From assembly GCF_017562075.2 (NCBI RefSeq), contig NC_054082.1, positions 9,191,050 to 9,255,049 on the forward strand: a DNA stretch of 64,000 nucleotides, given 5' to 3'. Positions 39,095 through 51,248 of the stretch are shown in pieces. The notes under the pieces are model-generated. The model was not told the DNA's origin and did not search any database. It saw only the letters and a list, made by a program, of their open reading frames with translations. This DNA is from Anopheles merus (lineage: Eukaryota; Arthropoda; Insecta; Diptera; Culicidae). A program made the translations under genes and the position numbers. The stretch's first letter is position 1; every line of letters begins with the position of its first letter.

Positions 39095-41287
39095 TTCACA
39101 GCCATCCGAGCGCGGTACCAACGGTGGAGGTGAAGGCCATATCCTCCGGTCGTCGCTAAGCGATGCAATAATCATTCGCTGCATTATTCTCCCCTCCCGC
39201 CCAGGTGGCAGCACCAGTTCGGTACACACAGCGCCTTCTCGGAGCACACGATGCGTGTCTCCAGTCGCAATAAGCGCGAGAAAAATACAAAAAAAGTGTA
39301 GATATCGAGCAGAGTTTACAGTCAGAAAGAGCTTTTTAACCATGTTAGAATTTTAAACGAGAACTTGTAACATATTTAACACACATACAAGGTTTTAATG
39401 TTCCCTAAAATGCATTCAAATGCAACCGTACGCAAATCCTTTCATGCAAAGCATTTTTATTTTTATGCGCTCTTTCTTTTCGCCATTGCTGTTTTGCATC
39501 ATAAACCCACAGTCTGCCCCACACTCGGTGTCGGCTCCTTCATTCTGTTTCAACTTTCGACATTTGGAAATCCCACCAAGAAAGTGGACGCAAAGCCGTC
39601 TGGAGGGCTCGAACGAAAGCAAGACATGTAAAGCCTGAGCGCTGTAAGCGTTACAAAGTCTCAAGTGGAACCCAGCCGCCCACCCTCAGGCAGCTGCACA
39701 ACTATTCTACCGTACCTATGGGGTTAAAATCCGCCCTGCAGACAGACACTGGTGGTGTAATGCAGCGCCCGGTACACCAAACTATACAGGCTTGCTCTAG
39801 CAGAGGCATGGGAGGCATGAAGCATTAGTTATTTGCACTGTTGTTTCGTGAAAGATATAAATAATGCATTACCCCTTGCCTGGGCCGGTCAGGTGCATTA
39901 AAACCACTGGAAGTATGATGAGCCTTCCCTAGTGCCGAAGTTGAGGTTTTAAAGTAACCAACCAACTTCTTGGATGTGATGTGATTCTGTTTAAACCATA
40001 AACTCAGGCAGCAAACATAACTATTGATCAATTGTTGTGCGTGCAGTAAGAGCTCACAAATATCTAACCGTCAAAGATGTGTCAAAGTTACAGCTACTGG
40101 TGGTTCGTGTTTGAACCTTTGAACTTTATTTCGGTTTGCTTAACAGCATATCGAACAAGCAACACACACACACAGACCCAACCCTTACACGAAATGATAT
40201 TCCGCATTCTCCGTACTGCAGTTGCAGCAAGCAACCATGCACCAGCGTGTCGTTGTTGTGTTGTTGTTCTGTTTGCGAAAACCTACAGCTAGACTGACCC
40301 CGATCGATCGTCTGTCTGGCGCGGGCCCAACAGTAGTAGCGGCACGGGCGACGCCATTTGAGGTGGGTAGAAGTCCCGCGTAGAAAAAAGAAGCCAACCC
40401 CGATGGAAGCAACACCGAAATCAAGAAGAGCAACACCGAAGAAGAAGAAAAAAAGTACACAAAAAATACCCATCATAAACGAAGAAACGATGTAACCGTG
40501 TGTAAAACAATACACCCCGTTCGGTGCGGTGGCCATACACGTGTCGAATGTGGTTGCATCTGGGCAAAGGAATGACTGACTGGGCGGTGGTGTTGGTCAC
40601 CGTGGGGGTTAAACAAAAATCGAAAGCAGAAAAATGGCAGAAGCTTGCTGCAGGCAAAGCAGAAGAAGCCCCATTATGCCCGGTGGCCAGTGGCCCAAAT
40701 CGATGAGAAACGGACAGAGAAAAGAAGCGAGCGATGGCAAGCAGCAGCAACTCGTAAATGGGCGATACGTAACATACCGAAAATTCTTCCCGCTTGACCG
40801 TCGTGTTGCATGGTGGGTATGGGTTTTGCGCATGTCAAGAGGATGTGCCCTCCCGAAGGGTAGCAGCAGCAGCAGCAAACGTCCAGGCATTCCAGGGTCA
40901 ACGGGGTTCCCTCCTCTTGGGGAGAGATCGTGGTGAGGGGAAAGGATTTTACGATATATTCCACGTCGGAAATAACTTCACATCACATGCAAAAAAAAAC
41001 CAGTGGTGCTGGGGTTGCTGTTCATTGTCGTCCCCACGGGTTGCATTTCGGCGGGCAAAACACCGTGTGCGGACGGGAGCTTGCTGATGCACCGTTCCGA
41101 CCCATTGGCACGTTTGTTTATGGTGTGAAAATTCCCATAAAAGCCACGCTTAATGCGGTTCGCCCCGGTATGAATGGGCCGAAGCTGATCGTGTGGAAAT
41201 AAAGGCTCCCTCTGTGCGCGCTTCCCTCTCATCCGCCGGAGGGTAGATCCACTGCAGACGAGTGATTATGATGGAAACAACAGAAAT

Positions 41288-41332
41288 AGTAGCAGCAGCA
41301 GCAACAGTAGCAGCAACAGCAGAAGCAGCAGA
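41288..41332. repeat. Interrupted (AGC)n repeat
   Basis: AGC/AAC/AGA triplets over 45 bases. In some frames it would read poly-Ser or poly-Gln, but stops and lack of flanking coding bias make it non-coding. Confidence 0.75.
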
Positions 41333-42639
41333 GCACCAATAACGTCAGGCACTTCTTGCTCAGCTTCCGAAGAGCTTACTCCCGAGAGTCCATTGTTTTG
41401 GGGATCGTTTGTTTCAGTTTTTTTGTGCCCTCTCTGTGGCATTTATCACCACTCCCCGAAGAGCCGTGTAAATAAACTACAACGAAAAGGGGTTACCGAT
41501 AGTGGAATCCCTCGCGAGAGAAGCGTTCCATTGGAAAGGATACTTCAGTGCACCGTGTGGTATCTGGCAGTGAGCAAGGAGAAAGATTTATTGGTTTCAA
41601 TTGGCAAAGGACAAAGAGTGTGCGTGTGTTTGTGTTAGTATCCTGTGGAACGTTTACACAAAATTGCACCGTAATGCTTTCGTATTCGCAACGAGGAGTT
41701 ATGGAACATTTGACATTGCTTTCCGAGCGTTTAGACGTGGGTGAAATCAGGGTCTCATTACAGTGATGTCTTCATTCCGTATCAGCCGCAATGCTTAAAT
41801 GAATTGATCGCTAGGGTACGATGGTATAGTTAACTGTTTGTTTTCCAATATAAGACATCCAGTTGTGGAATCTTTAAAGTCGTCCTGATACGTGTAAACC
41901 TGATCTACTGCATAGCAATGACTGCAGCGTTATTACACCCTTTTCAAACAACGATCCGTACCATTGTGTCAATAGAATGGTTTGAAATGTTACCTATAGC
42001 TCAAACCTATGATTAAATAGCATCCCAATCCGTTGATTAATTACACCCGCCAACCGGTCAGGGCATCCGATCAACAGCTCGTAAAAGATTGAAAAAAGCG
42101 TCCTCCCTGTACCTGCACGCACGGAGAATGATTAATCACACGACGCGTTGAAGCGGCGTGTGCGCAAGCGCGCGTGCCACGAATCATGCGTTACCTTCGC
42201 GTATTTGATGATGTCGATGCGCAAAAAAAGGGATGCAGGCGCACTCGCGCCAAAGTCACGCCGTCGTGCGCTTCCTGCGATGTTCTAGCCGGTGTCGAAA
42301 TTGACCTTTTGTGCATTAAACTTGCAGCAAACAAACCAAAAAAAAAAAAAGCGAGAGGTATGGAAAACGGAGCGATGAAACGAGTCGTGCGAAATAATAA
42401 TCGTCATGATGCGCGAACTCTGGCAAGAGGCTGTGGTTGGTGAAGATAAAAGTGTAATGGTGTGTGTTTGTGTGTGCAGTGTACAATGTTGAAATGATTA
42501 ACATTTAGAGCGAACGCGATGCCTGACTAGAGCTCTGGAGGAGCCCTTGGCGGAAAGCAGTATAACAGAGAGTTATTTATCGTTCAAGGATCAAGGGCTC
42601 GCGATTACCGTCAGCCTGCGCCAGGGCGTCCGAGTAGCA

Positions 42640-42782
42640 TATAAACGGTTTAACAGTAAGCTCTGCCGGTGTGGTATATAGAGAGCGCGCGAGTTAAACA
42701 CCACGGATGGTGCCACGTTTTGCATGTTTTACCACCAGCAATACTCTCTCATAAAAGCCTGAAGCATACAGTATCATCAGTT
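42640..42782 (+). promoter_or_regulatory. Candidate core promoter with three TATA-like motifs
   Basis: TATAAAC (42640), TATATA (42675) and CATAAAAG (42750) are followed by a consensus arthropod initiator TCAGTT with A at 42779. The last TATA-like box lies 29 bases upstream of that A, the expected spacing. The 150 bases upstream are GC-rich. It would be an internal promoter of the large plus-strand gene. Motif evidence only. Confidence 0.35.
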
Positions 42783-42903
42783 AATGTCGTTGTTTATAGC
42801 CGGTTGAAAACAAACAATTAATTAGGTGGCGGTATTACACACTGCTCCTCTCAATTGGCGAGATGATAATGCTGAAGCAAAATTGGCAATAAAAGTATAT
42901 GGT
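42779..42903 (+). other. Candidate untranslated first exon with strong donor
   Basis: It starts at the initiator A of the candidate promoter and ends at ATGGT|GTAAGTT (42903/42904), one of the best donor matches in the window. The 125-nt exon holds only a short upstream open frame (ATGTCGTTG..., ending TGA), so it would be 5'UTR. Confidence 0.3.
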
Positions 42904-44555
42904 GTAAGTTACATTATTGTGGTTTTATTTTGTTGCTCAACCAGTATCGGACGTCTTTTTAACAGTGGTTCACCCATATTTATTTACTCTCATACCGCTC
43001 TGGCACTGAACATAGCTTTAATAACTAGATTTCGATATCTACCAATCTCATCAACCAACAAAATTATTACAATTAACTACAAGGGTTCCTTGAGGGTTAA
43101 ATGGTTTTTAGATATCTTGCAGCATTATACTTTAAGAGTCACTCAACGGTACGATAATATTGTCGTTGATCGCTTGTATTGATTATGCTATTGCCTTTCA
43201 AAAATGAGCAACAATCGTCCTACGGCAAGTTTAGTCAATTAACTTTGTCAATGTCAATTGATTGACTTGAAAATCTACTGATATACTTCAAACGCTCTCA
43301 AAAATGCTATTCCTTTTATAATAATCAAATTCATAATCCTTTCGTGACAGCTCAAAACGACCCTTTGCTGAGGGTTGGATGTGGGCTTCGTGCCTGCTTA
43401 TCGTAGCCAACTCTTATATCAACTGCATAATAGCCGATTTGTCCGAGCTAAGCACGTGTCAGAACGTGACAGTTGCCCCGTTAGCAAGCAGCTTGCACTG
43501 GCTCTCTGGGCGAGCCAACGCGTTTCAAACCTTCCAACGCGTTCGGAGGCTGACCCAGTGCGGTGCTAATCTGACCGCTTTGTTAGATGATTTTCGCGAT
43601 GGGGCTCACACACACATACATACATACATTATTGCAGTAAAACCATAGCCCACAATTGACTGCTGGCGCTTGAAACACGCTTCTTAGCGATCGAAGCTCA
43701 CGATCGCGGGTGAACAAATTGCACAAATTTGCGTGAGAACAACACTCTACCTAGGCGGCGGCACGATGAGATGGGGCCATAACTGACACCGTTCGCTACC
43801 TGTGCGAGGAAAGGTGCAACGAAGGGAACTACGTTAGTGTGTGTGTGTGTGGGTTTGGGCATGAGTCTGCTGAATAGATTTGTGTACCTACCGTTTTATG
43901 CTGCACAGCACACTCCGGCAGGGGAACGGTGGCGCTAGACCACGGCATCGAGTGACCGTTCGGTTGTGACCTGCCTCACGTGAATTACCTTTCACTTTCC
44001 GTTTGGCCACATGGAACCAGTTGCCAGGCCAGCTTAGGCTTCTAAGACGCGGGCTCTCTTAGAACTGGCTGCCTGCTACACCGCAGTCAACGCGTTGGAG
44101 CGTCGCGTCTGCTGTTAACTTCACACTGTTTTCAACAATCTTTCCGCTCACGTTGACTTTTAATGTAGGTTGACTTTTGATTAACTTTTGTGACAGTGCG
44201 CCATGAGTGATTTTGATTCGCCTAGTAAGGTAGCCCTTAATGTGACCGAATCTACTCTTAAGGCGAGCTCCAAGATTTAGTTCGCACCTTATGCCGACTG
44301 CTATGGAGAGGATCGTGATGTAGTTGGATTGTCGCGATATTAGATAATACAATATCAAGTTCAAGCACACGTCACTTTTAGTGTTAATTTAGATCAATAC
44401 TGCGTGATGCATGCCCAAAGTGTTCGAGTATGACCTTATGCTTGAATGCTTGATTAGGTCGTGGTCATTCAATGTGACTTTGCTGTCATGTACACAAAAA
44501 TCACAATTTTAATTACCTATTTCCGCCCAACCTTCTTCAACAATAACGATGCAAC

Positions 44556-44593
44556 AATTGCAGAACTTCTCTGTGCCCAGAAGTTCTGCAATT
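44556..44593. repeat. Perfect 15-bp hairpin
   Basis: AATTGCAGAACTTCT and its exact reverse complement AGAAGTTCTGCAATT are separated by the 8-base loop CTGTGCCC. There are no mismatches. It is too short for a typical pre-miRNA and has no T-run to suggest a terminator. Confidence 0.8.
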
Positions 44594-44635
44594 ACCACTG
44601 CTTCCAGTGAAACATCACGATCGCGCCTCGGTCTT

Positions 44636-44703
44636 GCACTGAGTGACTGTCGAGAATCACATGGTACGAAAGCTCGGCCTGATCGTCTTAAGTCACTCAG
44701 TGC
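44636..44703. repeat. Perfect 13-bp inverted repeat with 42-nt loop
   Basis: GCACTGAGTGACT (44636-44648) and AGTCACTCAGTGC (44691-44703) are exact reverse complements. A smaller CGAG...CTCG pairing lies in the loop. With the preceding hairpin this makes two perfect inverted repeats within 150 bases, just upstream of a CpG-rich region. Confidence 0.75.
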
Positions 44704-46371
44704 TGCAGGAAGAAGAAGCAAACAGCAAAGGGCACTCAGGCAGGTAGGTATACGACGATCACACGAAAGCTCACACGCGCGCACTGTTCCAGCGAAGCAC
44801 ACGCAGCACACAGTGGTGGAACTCGCGCGCGAGCTTTTAGCGCACCCGAGGACCGACCGTAACCGAACCGAACGGTCGAGGTACGATCGTGCCGGTTTTG
44901 GCCATCGTGCCCGTGCTGTGCGGCTCGTGAGCGGTCGAGCTATTAAACATTTTCGAACGGCAAACACGCATTTTAGTCTCCAACCAGTTGCTCCAACGAA
45001 CGCAAGCGCCGCCAAAGGCAGCAAAGGCTAGCGATTTCTTCCGCGATTTTCGTCTGTTTTGTGTCTGTGTGTTGTATGTTTTCTTACCCATCTGTTGTCC
45101 AGCACCCCTTGTACGATCCCTTACACGGCGAGCCTAGCAGGTATCGCGATGTGCACAAGTGTACGAAGAAAAGGGCAAACGCGTTTAAAAATCGATTATT
45201 GGAACGTTTTTCGGGTTGATAGGAGTTGTGTGCTACACCGCTAAAAAACTTGTCTATACAGAAACTGCCGCATGTGCGTGGCTTGTGTGTGACCCTCTTC
45301 GGGCGGAAGTGTGTGCGTGAATTTGCGTGATTTGTGTTTTGTAGAATGATTATGATAGTGTGTCGCAATCTGGAGCTATCGTATCCTCCAACCGGACTGG
45401 CGCAGTGCAAGGATTAACAGTGGCAACAACAAAAATCTTGCATAAATACTGCACTTTTCAATCGCTATCAAGCTAGGCTTTCCCGCTCTCTCGATACTGT
45501 TGGCCTTTTCCATTTCGGTTCGGTGTGCGTTGCATCGTGGCGCGAGGGTCGTTACCATCAGCTTTTTTGTTGTTGTTGTTGTTTGTTGGTTGCTTCGCTT
45601 CTTCGTTGACGCCACACCACACTCCATCATACTTTATTTTCCCAGCGCTCGTCCACCGCCCGCCCGTCGAGGGTGGTTTCTCTTTCCACACACCCTCACA
45701 CCCGCTCTCAAACCCGGCTACTTCCACTGGTGGATCGCATTTCTTGGCCTAGGCTAACGGGTTTGTTTGCCTGTGTGTTTGCGCGCAGTGCATGCGATCG
45801 AGCGCGCGTCCAACGACAAACGATGACGACAGTTGCTATTTCTGCAGATCTGCCGAGACTGCAGAGTGCGCGGATTCGTTATCGCCGGCGGAACAACGAG
45901 AGCGAATCCGAGAGCATATAAACACACGCACACACACACATACACTCATACATCCACAGGGTGACGTTCATTTTGCAAGTGAAAGTTAGACGCCCTGCTC
46001 CTCTTTCGCTATCTGCCGGCTGTGCGCTGCTGTGCCTGTTGGGGCCACATGTGCTTTCGCGTGTGTTAGCAGGGCAGGGTAATGCGCCGCTCGCGCTATA
46101 GGGCTGTTGATCGCGGCATTGGATTCGTTTTTGTTACTCTCTTTCGCCTCCACCCTGTCGCTAAGATAACAACACTTACACACGTGTCGCTTGTGACCGG
46201 TTGTTCCTATCGTGCGGCGCCTGAGTGTATGTGTGTTGCGGAATGCCATTAGACCATTTTCTTACACACCATGTGCGCATCTTTCGCTTGCACTGGCGCG
46301 CTTAGTAGCACTGCGAGAGCGTGCAATGTCCTTTTCCATTCTCTCGCGGCCGTTTCTCTCGCCAAGTTTCC

Positions 46372-46410
46372 TATAAATACAGCTCCGCGATTCTGATTGT
46401 TTCTGGGTGG
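46372..46410 (+). promoter_or_regulatory. Candidate TATA core promoter
   Basis: TATAAATA at 46372-46379, in a GC-rich setting (TTCTCTCGCCAAGTTTCC upstream), would place initiation at about 46402. The initiator there is not canonical. The long GC-rich stretch downstream up to a strong donor supports promoter function. Confidence 0.35.
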
Positions 46411-47470
46411 TGCGACACACCTTTTCCCGTCTAGTGAGTTAGTGTGCTGTGGCAGGTCCGTAAGGACGCACACCGATCAAGAACCGCAATAGTAAAAGCA
46501 CAAGCTCGAGAGAGGGATAGCTGTTGCGCTAGTGACGTGCTATAAAAAGCAAACAAATGTTTTAGTTCTCGTCTCCTTTGATTCTGTATTGTGCAGCTCA
46601 ACAACATCCCCGTAAATCAGCAATAGTGTGTACCAGTGCGATGTGACTGTAACATTTGTCAAAGCTAAAGATTTGATCGTGGCAGGAAACAAAATTGCTT
46701 GCTACTTCTTAACGTTTCTATCTAAAATCGTCTGCGTGTGCGTGTGTGTCCCTAAGTGCGTTTGAGTGCGTATAGTGCGGCATCTAAGCCGTCAGTGTGT
46801 GTGTTTGTGTGCGTGTGTAGATGCGTGTCCCTTATTCGATATATTTTGTGCGGTGGAGATTCGTAAATGTGTGTGATCATCTCCCGGTCGATGTGTGAAC
46901 ACGTGTAGTGGCTGTGTAATTTAAAGTGTCTGCTAAAAATCCGGAGAATCAAAAAAGGTCGCACCAGTACCTCCACTGGGCCTGTAGAACCCCGAACCCC
47001 GTAGCCTCTGAAGCTCAAAATCGAACCACCGTGGCCGCTGTTCCGTTGGTTGGTGGACGTGGCACGAAAAGGTGCTAAAAATAAGCTTCCCAGAACGCCA
47101 TTTCGGACACATTTGCCCATTCTCCGCAAACTGACGATCGGGAGAGCGCAGCACACCCACACAGCGACGAAGGTCTGGGCAAGAAGAACCACCGTATCCT
47201 GAATCTAACGAAACACATCTTCTCCATTGCTCCGTTCGAACGAGCAAAAGCCCGGTGGTAGAAAGTGAAGAGCGGAGCAGAGTGGTAACAGTAGTAGTAG
47301 TAGTTCGTCAACAACCTGCGCTTGACCAACCTTCGTTACATCCCTCCCTTCCTGTGTGTTTATGTGCCATAACAGCAGCAGTGCAGTCATCGCAAGAACA
47401 AGAGCTGTGAGGGCACGTGCTTAGCGACCGAGTCAAGGTGTGATCGAGATACAGTTGCGGTGTACCGGAA
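46403..47470 (+). other. Candidate long 5'UTR exon with strong donor
   Basis: The interval runs from the expected start of the TATA promoter to CGGAA|GTAAGTTT (47470/47471). It has stops in all frames and no long coding-biased frame, as for a leader exon. Its natural partner on the same strand is the acceptor at 62211, whose exon has a well-placed ATG 27 bases in. The start is approximate. Confidence 0.35.
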
Positions 47471-49118
47471 GTAAGTTTGTAATACCGATATGCTCAATTG
47501 TGTGACTGTACTTTAGGAACCATCGATACAGAAGCTGCAAACGATTGTACTGTACTTTAAACGTCCGTTAATATATTGCCGTATATTAACAACGTATGGC
47601 ATTAAATTCTCTCTTCAAGATTGAATAGAGGCATTAGAATCTCTTCAAACTAATTTAATCCAAAGAATCGAATACCCATTTTGTGTGGAGTATCTTCAAT
47701 GCGGAAAGAGGCACTAACTTTGCGGCACACTTGTGCGAAGCTGCGGTGTGTCGCATCATTGCCAAGTCCTCCAGTGGGGCAGCATTCCAGCTGTTCACAC
47801 GCACCCGCACTAACACACGCGCAGAAAACATCTGATTTGCCCTCGTCTGCCAACGATCATCAGCTCAGCAAACGGTAGGGATAGAAAGCACGGCCCCCTG
47901 CGACGAGTCCGGCTGCCACTAACACACATACATTCTCTTTAGTGATGGCTTAAAGCGGTCCGCCACCCCCAGGACACCAACCTCTGGAGGGTTCCTTTCT
48001 TTTTGAGCTGCGCACGAGACTTTTGACGTCCCGTGCGGGTTCCGAAGGGTTAGGAAGTGGGCTGGCCGATGCCTTCGTTTTCCGATAATCGTGACCGGTT
48101 TGTGTCGCTTCTTGCCCCTTTATTCCCTTGTTTCTTTTCGTATTCCTGGGGTCCAGAAAGCGGGATGATCCGGCAAAGAAAGTCGAGTTTGAAGCACACA
48201 CTCTCTCATGCACTGCCTTTGCCGCGGTAGGGATGTGGGCTTTTGAAAAGAGATCTAATTGACGCTAATATTGGCCTCAATTTTGGGGGAAAACAGATGC
48301 ACGTTATGCTCCCCCCTGCACGATGTTGGGTGTTGGTGCATAACCCCGGTATCTTCGGAAATTCTTCGGCTTGAGCACAAACACAAGCAAGAGCGCCTTT
48401 GTGTGCTGCTGCTGTTCAATTTTACCAACCAGAAACCAGAAACGAGCAAAGCGGCGGCTAGTTCCGCGATCATAATATCAGTTTAATGGTCTTACGGTCT
48501 CTCCAAAACGGTGTTTGTTCGGGCGCTTCACACAACGCAGAGCAACGCTGTTCGCTCCAAAAGTTTAACCACTCCGCGGCCGGCAACTCGCTTGCCCAAT
48601 AGTGCACAGCCCCTCGCCACCCAGTCGCACACGACGCACCCAGAAGCGTCCGTTAGTCAACGAACGGCACACTCCATAAGCACCATAAGCACGTTGGCTG
48701 TGTAGCGCTTGGACACAGTTGAAATCTGGTTTTGCAGCCTGTTGCCTGCGCGAGCCCTCGTCGCGTCGCTCGACAGCGTTTGTCATATTTGCCTTCCTCG
48801 CGACTGATCGCGCGAGATTGGCCCGCGCTCGCTCGCCCGTGTGTGTGTCTGTGATCAGTTGGTGAGTTTTGTATCCGATGGTTTGGTTTGTTGATTTTTC
48901 TCCCATCTTTCCTGTTTGCTTCGCTGCACGCCTGCATACGTGCGTTGTGAATCAAGCTAACAACCACGCCGAACGGCGGGCCCATCCGAGACGCAAGTGG
49001 TAACCTTCTGGAGGTGTTTCATGCCGCCAAGCCCCACGAAACCAGTCGCGTGTGTAGCGGCTGATGGCAGGCAAGCCGACTGCTGAACCAGACGCGGAGT
49101 GCTCGCTCTCGCACAACC
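47471..49118 (+). other. Intron or region upstream of candidate exon
   Basis: AT-rich just after the donor, then GC-rich. An initiator-like ATCAGTTG followed by GTGAGT (48856-48870) lies in a CpG-rich block at about 48700-48860. Overlapping minus-strand frames here lack splice or codon support. Confidence 0.3.
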
Positions 49119-49339
49119 ATGGAGCCTCCTGGAGCGGTCGCACTTGTGCTTAATGGCCTCCCCGAGCACGTGGAGCTACGCACGAGGGCAAGCGTAGTCA
49201 GCGCAAAGGAATTCTTGATCGGTTTGACGATCGGTTTTGAACGATCCACTATCCACAGAAGAGCTGGACGAGATTTTATGCTAATGCGGGCAATGAAGCG
49301 GTTGTTGATTTGGTGGATGTTGAAAAAACGGTTCTCAAG
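49119..49339 (+). CDS. Candidate alternative first coding exon (phase-2 donor)
   Basis: ATG at 49119 in a good context (CACAACCATGG) opens 73 codons plus two bases, MEPPGAVALVLNGLPEHVEL... to ...IWWMLKKRFS, ending at TCAAG|GTGAGG (49339/49340). Genomic read-through stops at once (TGA at 49341). The donor phase (two bases of a codon) equals that of the donors at 21193 and 63128, so all three could join the same downstream exon. The first half has G/C-rich third positions; the second half does not. The C-terminal part is basic and hydrophobic (RAMKRLLIWWMLKKRF), which would suit an amphipathic membrane- or calmodulin-binding helix. No family is recognised, and it could be a chance frame ending at a chance donor. 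Confidence 0.3.
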
Positions 49340-50290
49340 GTGAGGTGTCTAGCTAACTTCACATTGTGCCGGCGGGGCAGCGCTCACGGAAATGGTGCTT
49401 AATTATTTTGAAGCCGCTGCCGCAACAAGTCTCGTCAGATGTTGATAAATCCAGCAAATGTCACAACTGATCACCATCAGCAGTGTGCGACCAGCATTCT
49501 AGTACGCGTTCGATGTTGTGGTGCATGCTGGTGTTGGTAATTATTGATCTTTTCCTTTCCTTCCCAAAGCACATACTGCAGCCACTAGCAGTAGTAGGCA
49601 CGCTACTTCGTGCTACCAGGATGCAATCGGGCCTGCCGGCCTGCCAACAACCGGCCTGCGCTCGGCTGAAGGCCAACATCCTCGAGCAGCAGTACAATTG
49701 CAAGAGAACTCGATCGTTAGAGAATGCTGTGAGTGAATTGGACGGTGCCGGGGGTCCCCGCCTGCCTGATTTGTTGTTTAGGGTTTCTTGATAGATTCTT
49801 ACTTTGCCTACACACCATGGAGCTGTTGTAAATGGGATTGCTCCGCCACAACCAGTAGTAATAGCAGGTGGTAGAGATATGCAGTATGTGTCTGGGGTTT
49901 CACTTTCCAAACTCAGGCGTTTTGGGTTGGTTTGAATGGGATTTGAGGTGCGCTACACCGGTATGGACTGGTTTAGCCGAGATCATCGCTCCGGTGCGTT
50001 GCACACACATCACCCACAAGAAAGGTTGTTAGGAACTGGTTTGTAGCATTCCAGCACTTTCAACACGCACCCAGGCCAGTGCCCGGCAAGCTTTCAATAA
50101 ATCCGTCTGGAAGCATTGTCCTTTTTTGTGGTTGAAGTTTATTTGACAAGTATCATCGATTACTTTGGTATTTGGTTGGAAAATCAACAGACGACGAATA
50201 CATGTTCTTCCATGACTAACCTTAGCTTATTGTTGCTCAAATTCCCCTTGGATGCCTCTTGACGCAAATCGCTAATCCTGCGTCAATGTA

Positions 50291-50460
50291 AATCCCACTA
50301 ACATTAAGTGAAAACTTACTATTCCTGGATAGGTGATTCCCAAAACTTATATTGTATTAAAATATTGTATTTTGAAGGTTGAATCCCACTATTATGTGAA
50401 AACTTACAGTTCGGGATAGGTGATTTCCAAAACCTTTGCACGATTCCATTTTGGAGGTTG
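50291..50460. repeat. Two-copy diverged tandem duplication (91 and 79 bp)
   Basis: Unit 1 (50291-50381) and unit 2 (50382-50460) both begin AATCCCACTA, contain GTGAAAACTTAC and GGATAGGTGATT and end GAGGTTG or GAAGGTTG. The middle of unit 1 carries an extra AT-rich stretch. The copies are clearly related but not identical. Confidence 0.8.
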
Positions 50461-50756
50461 AATTAGATCAGACTTTTTTTCTCCCCCACTGCCACCTACG
50501 GAGATGAAACTCCAATATGTGTGTGTGTTTGTGGAGATGCTCTATCTTTCATTAGAGAAGCGTAAATTAAGCCCAGGCACCTTACCTGTTCCTGGCCTAG
50601 CTTGCTCACCTTTTTTTTCTCCTTGCACCGGTTCACCTTAGCACCCTCCACATCCACACAGGCTGATCGTAGCCACGTAGCCTCACTTAAACCGATACAA
50701 ATTGGCCCTTCTTCTAATGTCCATAGCTGTCTCGCTGTCTCCTTTTCTATTCGGTA

Positions 50757-50776
50757 TACACACACACACACACACA
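50757..50776. repeat. (AC)n microsatellite
   Basis: About ten AC units preceded by CGGTAT. Confidence 0.85.
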
Positions 50777-51248
50777 GTCCACACAGACTGCTGACGCGTT
50801 GCGTGCTAGATTTGCACGTGTGAAAAATGCTCCTTTCTGACCTTTTTTTCTCTCTGAACCCCTAGACGTTGTGCGACAGCCTTCAAATAGCTCGCGATTC
50901 CATTGCACCCTGACCGGATTTCCTCCTCGCGTTCTAGTGGTGGGGACAGGGCGAACAGAAAAAAAATAAATTAAACCACCCCATATCCAATCGTTTGCGT
51001 ATTGCGTGAGGCAATGCGGCTCCGGTTAGTGACATCAAGATGGCGTTAGCGCCGGGGCTTTGTATATACTCACTGATGCTGCTGCGGGTGCTGCCGCGGT
51101 TTCAGCGGTGGATGAAACAGAAATTTTACCACCGGCCACTAATTAGCACACCGGTTAGCGTTAATTATCGCTTCCTTAGAGTCCAGCGCGAGATTGCTTG
51201 CCACATAGCGTTTTGCTGGAATGAAAATATCACACTCAGTTTGCACTT

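Larger units (their letters stand above)
34819..42639 (+). other. Long intron, no supported gene
   Basis: Nothing coding could be supported. An AT-rich zone spans about 35860-37260. A possible 35-nt micro-exon at 35862-35896 (acceptor TTTACTTTCAG, donor TATAG|GTAAGG) has both sites but no independent support. The phrase TACACCCCGTTCGG occurs twice (about 38430 and 40511). Microsatellites and a tandem duplication are listed separately. Confidence 0.3.
42904..46371 (+). other. Intron or upstream region of the next candidate promoter
   Basis: AT-rich at 42904-43360, then mixed. Two conspicuous inverted repeats lie at 44556-44703 (listed separately). From about 44730 to 46370 the sequence is CpG-rich and unlike typical intron, with a donor-like GGCAG|GTAGGT at 44743/44744. 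No coding exon is supported. Confidence 0.3.

Noticed and set aside
44509..45031. Long overlapping frames on both strands in the CpG-rich block
   Set aside because: Open frames are expected in CpG-rich promoter-like DNA. There is no start context, no splice sites in phase, and the composition is Arg/Ala/Ser-biased from GC content.
48565..49250. Several minus-strand frames over the candidate exon at 49119
   Set aside because: Frames are short, mutually overlapping and without acceptor/donor pairs. The plus strand offers a better start and donor.
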